NCBI GenBank assembly: GCA_047629355.1
Contig: JBLHWU010000129.1
Coordinates: 1-18,951, forward strand
Source: CAYUNA01 sp047629355
GTDB lineage: Bacteria > Bacteroidota > Bacteroidia > Chitinophagales > Saprospiraceae
Length of the DNA: 18,951 nucleotides
Reading direction: 5' to 3'
The notes under the pieces are model-generated. The model saw only the letters and a program-made list of their open reading frames with translations, was not told the DNA's origin and ran no database searches. Of the stretch, positions 14,965-18,951 are shown one piece after another. A program made the position numbers and the translations under genes. Each line of letters opens with the position of its first letter. Within the stretch, counting starts at the first letter, position 1.

Positions 14965-16353
14965 CTATTTCTTCCCCGCCGCATAAAACTCATAGAAATA
15001 CGGAATCGTCTCAATCCCTTTGAAGTAATTGAAAATCCCGTAATGCTCATTCGGCGAGTGAATCGCGTCTGAATTTAAGCCAAAGCCCATCAAAACAGTT
15101 TTTACACCCAATATTTTTTCAAATAAAGAAACAATTGGAATACTACCACCGCCACGTTGAGGAACTGGTGCTTTACCAAATGTCTGTTCCATCGCTTGGT
15201 GTGCCGCCTTGTATTCAATGGTGTCCGTTGGTGTCACTGCAGGTTCACCACCATGATGTGGCGTCACTTTTACTTTTACAGAAGATGGCGCGAGCTTTTT
15301 AAAATGCTTTTCAAACAATTCCGTAATGGTTGCAGAATCTTGATTTGGCACTAATCGCATCGAAATTTTGGCGTAAGCCTTTGATGGCAAAACCGTTTTT
15401 GCTCCCTCGCCAATATAGCCACCCCAAATACCATTTACATCCAATGCTGGACGAATCGAAGTACGCTCTAAAGTCGTAAAGTCCTTCTCTCCATGCACTT
15501 GGGAAATGTCTAAATCTCCTTTATATTTATCAATATTGAAGGGCGCTTTATTCATTTCTTCACGCTCCCCTTTAGTCACTTCTTCCACAGCATCGTAGAA
15601 ACCCTCAACTGTAATGTGGTTATTTTCATCATGCAAAGACGCAATCATGTCACACAAAATATTGATTGGATTGGCAACACCACCGCCATAAACACCTGAG
15701 TGCAAATCACGATTCGGGCCAGTCACTTCAACTTCCAAATAACTCAATCCACGCAAGCCCGTAGTAATCGACGGCACATCATTCGCAATAATCGACGTAT
15801 CCGAAACAAGGATGACATCGCAGGCCAATCGCTCCTTATTGTCTTCACAAAACTGCCCCAAATGAACGCTTCCGACTTCCTCTTCACCCTCAATCATAAA
15901 TTTTATATTACACGGTAAAGTGTCGGCTGCCATCATCGCTTCAAACGCTTTGACGTGCATGAACATTTGACCTTTGTCATCACAACTTCCTCGCGCATAA
16001 ATTGCACCTTCTGGATGTGCTTCCGTCTTGCGAATCGTCGGTTCAAATGGCGGCGTTTCCCACAAATCTAAAGGGTCTGGCGGCTGCACATCGTAGTGAC
16101 CATAGACCAAAACGGTCGGCAAACTTGCACTGACAATCTTATCTGCATAAACGATAGGGTAGCCTGCCGTCTGGCAAATTTCGACATTATCTGCACCTGC
16201 TTTTTTGAGGCTGTCCGCAACGATATCTGCCGTTTTATTGGTGTGTTCCGCATAAGCTGCATCTGCGCTAATCGATGGCACTTTTAGCAATTCCATCAAT
16301 TCATCGAGGAATCGCTGCTTATTTTCTTGAATATAGGATTGTACTTTTTGCAT
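14965..16353 (-). CDS. M20 family dipeptidase / metallopeptidase
   Basis: From the ATG at 16353 the protein has 462 residues, the usual length for cytosolic M20 dipeptidases. The two-zinc site is complete: GHYDVQP (His86), RGSCDDKGQ (Asp125/126), EGEEEVGS (Glu158/159, catalytic Glu and bridge ligand), LVSDTS (Asp185) and the C-terminal SPNEHYGI (His). The dimerisation lid domain follows GLRGLSYLEVEVTGPNRDLH and contains NGIWGGYIGEGAKTVLPSKA. The enzyme releases amino acids from small peptides. The frame extends 13 codons further to 16392, but that extension runs into the repeat next to dacA and the MQKVQSYI start matches the family. It follows dacA on the same strand with a 64-nt gap that contains a hairpin, so co-transcription is possible. 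Confidence 0.9.
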   Translation of the reverse strand: MQKVQSYIQENKQRFLDELMELLKVPSISADAAYAEHTNKTADIVADSLKKAGADNVEICQTAGYPIVYADKIVSASLPTVLVYGHYDVQPPDPLDLWETPPFEPTIRKTEAHPEGAIYARGSCDDKGQMFMHVKAFEAMMAADTLPCNIKFMIEGEEEVGSVHLGQFCEDNKERLACDVILVSDTSIIANDVPSITTGLRGLSYLEVEVTGPNRDLHSGVYGGGVANPINILCDMIASLHDENNHITVEGFYDAVEEVTKGEREEMNKAPFNIDKYKGDLDISQVHGEKDFTTLERTSIRPALDVNGIWGGYIGEGAKTVLPSKAYAKISMRLVPNQDSATITELFEKHFKKLAPSSVKVKVTPHHGGEPAVTPTDTIEYKAAHQAMEQTFGKAPVPQRGGGSIPIVSLFEKILGVKTVLMGFGLNSDAIHSPNEHYGIFNYFKGIETIPYFYEFYAAGKK

Positions 16354-16377
16354 CGTAAATTTTTTATAGAAATTATA

Positions 16378-16424
16378 GGTCAGAACGCTCACATTTATGT
16401 CTGACTTCTGACCTCTTCTAATAA
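16378..16424 (-). repeat. GTCAGAAG-type inverted repeat between dacA and the M20 gene
   Basis: GGTCAGAA (16378-16385) faces TTCTGACC (16406-16413), an 8-bp perfect stem. The minus strand reads TTAGAAGAGGTCAGAAG, identical to 1450-1466, and continues TCAGAC where the other copy has CCAGAC. The repeat overlaps the dacA stop codon (16418-16420). Confidence 0.6.
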
Positions 16425-17212
16425 TGTTCTTTTAATATTTTCCTTAAATTCTCTTCTGTAAGTCGTCGTTGTAGTTTGCCTTCGAGGGCAAAACTGAGTG
16501 TCCCAGATTCTTCTGAAACAATTAACGCCGCTACATTCGTTCGCTCTGTAATCCCCACTGCTGCACGGTGTCGAAGTCCTGCTGAACTGGGTAACTTCGT
16601 GCTATCTGAAACAGGCAATATACAACCTGCTGCTAAAATTTTGCCATTTCCAATTACCACTGCGCCATCGTGCAAAGGACTTTCTTTTTGAAAAATACTT
16701 AACAACAATAGTTGGGAAATGTTGGCATCAATTGTTGTTCCTGAACTTCGAATGTCTTCCATCTCGAAATTTTTAGACAAAACAATAAGTGCGCCCGTTC
16801 GTTCTTTGCCCATTTTTAAAACGGCATTGACAATATATATAATTTCCCGCTTCCGAGCATTGCTACTTTCAAAATTTTTGACCCAAAGTCTGCTTAAAAA
16901 ATTGGAGCGTTGCCGGAGCGTCGTATTTCCCAAAAGCAATAAAAATCGTCGAACTTCTGGCTGGAAAATAACCATCAAAACAATAACTCCAACGCTGGCA
17001 AATTGACTCAATAGAATGGACAATAAATCCATTTTTAAGGCACTTACTAGCCACCAAGCAACATATAGCATGACCACTCCAATAAAGATATTGAAGGCAA
17101 TACTACCACGCAATAATTTATAGACGCGATAAATTAAATAGCCGAAAATGGCGACATCTAATACGTCCCAAATTCGGATGGATAAGAATCCTATGTCGAA
17201 TAGTAATGGCAA
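16418..17212 (-). CDS. dacA: Diadenylate cyclase (c-di-AMP synthase), CdaA/DacA type
   Basis: The 264-residue protein has three N-terminal membrane segments (about residues 10-85, including SIAFNIFIGVVMLYVAWWLV and FASVGVIVLMVIFQPEVRRF) and a cytosolic DAC domain from about 110. The two signature motifs are intact: PLHDGAVVIG and LRHRAAVGI, as are the family stretch GALIVL and the end SEESGTLSFALEGKL. It joins two ATP into c-di-AMP, a second messenger tied to osmotic balance and cell-wall control. The start is a TTG (17212) giving MPLLFDIGFLSIRIWD, which matches family N-termini; no ATG is available nearby. The sequence just upstream is the GCCGTCAACC repeat, so the leader is built from repeat DNA. 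folP, often found beside it in Bacteroidota, is not adjacent here. Confidence 0.92.
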   Translation of the reverse strand: MPLLFDIGFLSIRIWDVLDVAIFGYLIYRVYKLLRGSIAFNIFIGVVMLYVAWWLVSALKMDLLSILLSQFASVGVIVLMVIFQPEVRRFLLLLGNTTLRQRSNFLSRLWVKNFESSNARKREIIYIVNAVLKMGKERTGALIVLSKNFEMEDIRSSGTTIDANISQLLLLSIFQKESPLHDGAVVIGNGKILAAGCILPVSDSTKLPSSAGLRHRAAVGITERTNVAALIVSEESGTLSFALEGKLQRRLTEENLRKILKEHY

Positions 17213-17218
17213 AAGCGA

Positions 17219-17255
17219 AATGGTTGACGGCGTACGGTTGACGGCACACGGGTTT
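17219..17255 (-). repeat. GCCGTCAACC module, copy abutting the dacA start codon
   Basis: On the minus strand this holds CCCGTGTGCCGTCAACCGT followed by a second ACGCCGTCAACC unit, ending seven bases before the TTG start of dacA. It is an inverted relative of 17391-17440. In the predicted dacA transcript it fills most of the leader. Confidence 0.65.
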
Positions 17256-17268
17256 AAACGATTGGTTG

Positions 17269-17276
17269 CAAAATTA
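17269..17276 (-). promoter_or_regulatory. Bacteroidota -7 box for dacA
   Basis: The minus strand reads TAATTTTG, an exact TAnnTTTG match, with TTG (17301-17299) 22 nt upstream. The predicted start near 17262 gives a leader of about 50 nt consisting almost wholly of the GCCGTCAACC module. Confidence 0.5.
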
Positions 17277-17295
17277 AAATAAGATTTTAAATAAA

Positions 17296-17349
17296 AGCCA
17301 ACTTTATTGTAATTTCGCGGTTTAAAATTAAAAATCTAATTAGTTGGCT
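17296..17349. repeat. 8-bp inverted repeat in the dacA-miaE spacer
   Basis: AGCCAACT (17296-17303) faces AGTTGGCT (17342-17349) perfectly across 38 AT-rich bases. It lies between the two flanking modules, over the dacA -33 position, so it could be an operator or the end pair of a very short element. Confidence 0.35.
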
Positions 17350-17390
17350 CTGTCAAAAAGTGTCGATTATTGAAGGTCACCTAATTATAT

Positions 17391-17440
17391 AACTATGCGC
17401 CGTATGCCGTCAATCGTCACCCGTGCGCCGTCAACCGTTA
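17391..17440 (+). repeat. GCCGTCAACC module, copy abutting the miaE start codon
   Basis: The plus strand holds GCGCCGTATGCCGTCAATCG followed by TCACCCGTGCGCCGTCAACC, ending within eight bases of the miaE ATG. It shares CCCGTG(C/T)GCCGTCAACCGT with the copy before dacA. The two copies are in inverted orientation, each reading towards its own gene. Confidence 0.65.
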
Positions 17441-17445
17441 AATAA

Positions 17446-18027
17446 ATGCTTGGATTAAAATTACCTTCAGACCCAAGATGGGTGAATTTAGCAGAAAAAG
17501 ACTTGGAAGAAATCTTAACTGACCATGCTTATTGTGAGCAAAAGGCGGCGACTTCATGTATTTCGTTGATTCAACAATATCCGGAACAAAAGCGGATGGT
17601 CAAAGAACTTGCGCCAATTGTGACGGAAGAGTGGGGGCATTTTCGCTTGGTTTTGTCGGAGTTGGAAAAACGCAATCTTGATTTGGGGCGTCAGCGGAAG
17701 GATGAATACGTGAATAAATTACTGAAGTTTCAGCGAAAAGGTGGGAGTCGAGAAGATAGGCTATTAGAAAAATTATTGGTTTTTGCGTTGATTGAAGCAC
17801 GGAGTTGTGAGCGATTTAGATTGCTGTCTTTGCACATCAATGATGAGGATTTGAAAGAATTTTATCACCGATTTATGGTGTCGGAAGCGGGGCATTATCG
17901 GTTGTTTATTGATTTGGCAAAGGAAATTGGGGGAGAGGAGAGCGCATCGGCACGGTGGCAGGAATATTTGGCGCATGAGGCGGAAATTATTGAGAATTTG
18001 GAGGTGAGAGGGGATAGGATTCATTGA
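17446..18027 (+). CDS. miaE: tRNA-(ms2io6A)-hydroxylase MiaE
   Basis: The 193-residue protein is a four-helix diiron enzyme. All ligands of the site are visible: Glu31 (HAYCEQKAA), Glu62 and His65 (EEWGHF), Glu117 (IEARSCERF), Glu147 and His150 (SEAGHY). The opening LGLKLPSDPRWVNLAEKDLE is typical of MiaE. It hydroxylates the isopentenyl group of modified adenosine 37 in certain tRNAs, acting after MiaA and MiaB, and needs O2. The ATG at 17446 follows the GCCGTCAACC module directly. The next gene, an HD-domain hydrolase now broken, starts 22 nt past the stop on the same strand, so the two probably formed an operon. Confidence 0.93.
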   Translation: MLGLKLPSDPRWVNLAEKDLEEILTDHAYCEQKAATSCISLIQQYPEQKRMVKELAPIVTEEWGHFRLVLSELEKRNLDLGRQRKDEYVNKLLKFQRKGGSREDRLLEKLLVFALIEARSCERFRLLSLHINDEDLKEFYHRFMVSEAGHYRLFIDLAKEIGGEESASARWQEYLAHEAEIIENLEVRGDRIH

Positions 18028-18049
18028 TTTTAGTGTAGAATTAAGAATT

Positions 18050-18812
18050 ATGACACGGTGGTCTATTGATGAATTGCAGGAGGTTTGGTACTTGGCGACG
18101 CGAGAGCACTATGGGCAAAAATATGGTGGGCAAGTCGAAGGTCAGGAAGTTGAGTATTTGAATCATATTGGTAGTGTTACTTTTGAAATTTTGGCGGCAT
18201 TGACTGAGGATTTGAGTTTAGATGCTGATTTAGCAATCAAATGTGCGGTGCTGCATGATACTTTAGAAGTAGGGTGTTCATTCTTTCAACTCACTGAAAA
18301 TCAATATGTTAAGAAAGAGTTTTTCAGTGAAAATAATCGTTTAGTGTAGTAAGTTTATTGTTTAGTCTGTATCAGACTTCTAAACCATTGATTATCAGTA
18401 CCTAAAATATTGAACAGCCTAACTTTAGAAGATACCAATTTAACCTTTTTAGAAATAGAAAATCGGTTTGGAAAAGAGGTTGCAGCAGGCGTTTTAGCAT
18501 TGACTAAAAATGAGGGACTAGAGGGTAAACGGGCAAAAAATGCTGGATAGTTTGCAACGAATAAAGCAGCAACCCAAATCCGTTTGGGCGGTAAAGATGG
18601 CGGATAGAATCTGTAATTTGTACGCGCCGCCTTTTTATTGGACGGAGGAAAGAAAGCGAGCGTATTTGGAAGAAGCGAAGTTAATTCACCAAGAATTACA
18701 GGAGGGCAGCGATTATTTAGCGAATAGACTATGGCAGAAGATAGAGGCTTATTACCGTTTTTTTTCTAAAATACTTTTCCTAGAATACAACCAACTTCTT
18801 GCTGACTTGTGA
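18050..18812 (+). pseudogene. HD-domain (p)ppGpp hydrolase-like gene, broken by a MITE and a frameshift
   Basis: The intact form would be about 200 residues of the HD_4/SpoT-HD (MESH1-like) family. Three pieces remain. 18050-18269 encodes the N-terminus with EYLNHIGSV and the metal motif up to HDTLE. 18422-18541 resumes in the same frame with TLEDTNLTFLEIENRFGKEV and AAGVLALTKNEGLEGKRAK, then hits TAG at 18548. 18540-18812 continues one frame on with MLDSLQRIKQQPKSVWAVKM, ADRICNLYAPPFYW and RKRAYLEEAKLI. Between pieces one and two is a 152-bp insertion with a 10-bp duplication; between two and three a run of six A residues (18535-18540) has one base too many, since five would restore the frame. 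Relatives hydrolyse (p)ppGpp or similar nucleotides. The insertion splits the HDxxED motif, so the gene should be inactive. Confidence 0.88.
18270..18421. mobile_element. MITE-like insertion, 152 bp, with 10-bp target duplication
   Basis: The left end TAGGGTGTTCA (18270-18280) faces the right end TGAACAGCCTA (18411-18421): 10 of 11 terminal bases match. The insertion is bounded by ACTTTAGAAG on both sides (18260-18269 and 18422-18431), a 10-bp direct duplication of the target. Inside are CACTGAAAA / TTTTCAGTG and AGTCTG-TAT-CAGACT, so the element can fold strongly. It has no coding capacity. Duplications of this length are known for IS4-type transposases among others; the parent family is not identified. 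Confidence 0.85.
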
Positions 18813-18910
18813 AAAACTTGTGAATGAAGCTTATTTATTTTGAATTTGAGGTAGTGTAACAAATGTGCACCACCATTTATTGAAAAAGTGATTTATTACC
18901 GTGTAAACGA

Positions 18911-18951
18911 AGGTTCTTTTAAGTTTGAGCAGCGAGAAAATCGTAAGATTT
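18911..18951 (-). repeat. Dispersed hairpin repeat, copy R6 (cut by the window end)
   Basis: The last 21 bases (18931-18951) are identical to 14167-14187 in copy R5, and the preceding TTTTAAGTTTGAGC aligns with the R5 and R1 edge (CTTAAGGTTTAAG in the other direction). The hairpin core should lie just outside the window. Confidence 0.65.

Noticed and set aside
16719..17006. 95-codon plus-strand frame inside dacA
   Set aside because: Antisense to a clearly recognised diadenylate cyclase with both motifs intact; no family resemblance of its own.
18540..18812. Separate 90-residue gene
   Set aside because: Its sequence is the direct continuation of the HD-domain gene after a one-base shift, not an independent gene.
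1..18951. CRISPR array, toxin-antitoxin pair, defence island or biosynthetic cluster
   Set aside because: No regularly spaced direct repeats, no restriction, nuclease, NTPase or synthase genes and no small paired genes; the gene set is housekeeping and envelope.

Overview
This 19-kb window looks like a chromosomal segment of a Bacteroidota bacterium, probably a Saprospirales/Lewinella-like lineage (the lineage is inferred). The signs are a protein with a type IX secretion C-terminal sorting domain, a SusC-like/OMP_b-brl_3 outer-membrane receptor, DUF2490 and DUF2177 proteins, AT-rich spacers, and several matches to the Bacteroidota -7 promoter box TAnnTTTG. There is no rRNA, tRNA, CRISPR array or intact insertion sequence that I can see.

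Layout. 3-1442 (+) is the C-terminal part of a large secreted protein carrying dockerin-like, cohesin-like and T9SS sorting modules, followed by a hairpin repeat and a strong terminator. 1443-2857 is a gene-poor graveyard holding a 44-bp palindrome, a dispersed repeat, a decayed possible transposase and a 237-bp MITE-like element with TTA duplications. 2858-3802 (-) is a lipoprotein of the alkaline phosphatase superfamily. 4150-6522 (+) is a 790-residue cytosolic protein with a GAF-like middle. 6609-7019 (-) is a DUF2177 membrane protein. 7389-9761 (-) is a TonB-receptor-like outer-membrane protein. 10059-10742 (-) is a TetR regulator, divergent from a SulP anion transporter at 11295-12917 (+); three dyads and facing promoters lie between them. 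13161-13841 (+) is a DUF2490 outer-membrane-type protein. 14474-14866 (-) is an SDR oxidoreductase that has lost its N-terminal half. 14965-16353 (-) is an M20 dipeptidase and 16418-17212 (-) is the diadenylate cyclase DacA/CdaA. 17446-18027 (+) is the tRNA hydroxylase MiaE, followed 22 nt later by a twice-broken HD-domain (p)ppGpp-hydrolase-like pseudogene (18050-18812).

The most notable content is small non-coding elements, not a new gene system. (1) A 152-bp MITE-like element with 11-bp imperfect terminal inverted repeats and a 10-bp target duplication sits inside the HDxxED motif of the HD gene; a separate A-run frameshift breaks the same gene further on. (2) A second MITE-like element of a different type lies at 2433-2669. 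(3) A dispersed repeat family of six full or partial copies is built around a short GC-rich hairpin whose sequence varies while its pairing is kept. (4) Inverted GCCGTCAACC-type modules abut the start codons of both divergent genes dacA and miaE, so they form most of the predicted dacA leader.

Most genes look like independent housekeeping or envelope units. The plausible functional links are tetR with sulP (shared regulatory spacer) and miaE with the HD gene (former operon). I found no convincing multi-gene undescribed system.
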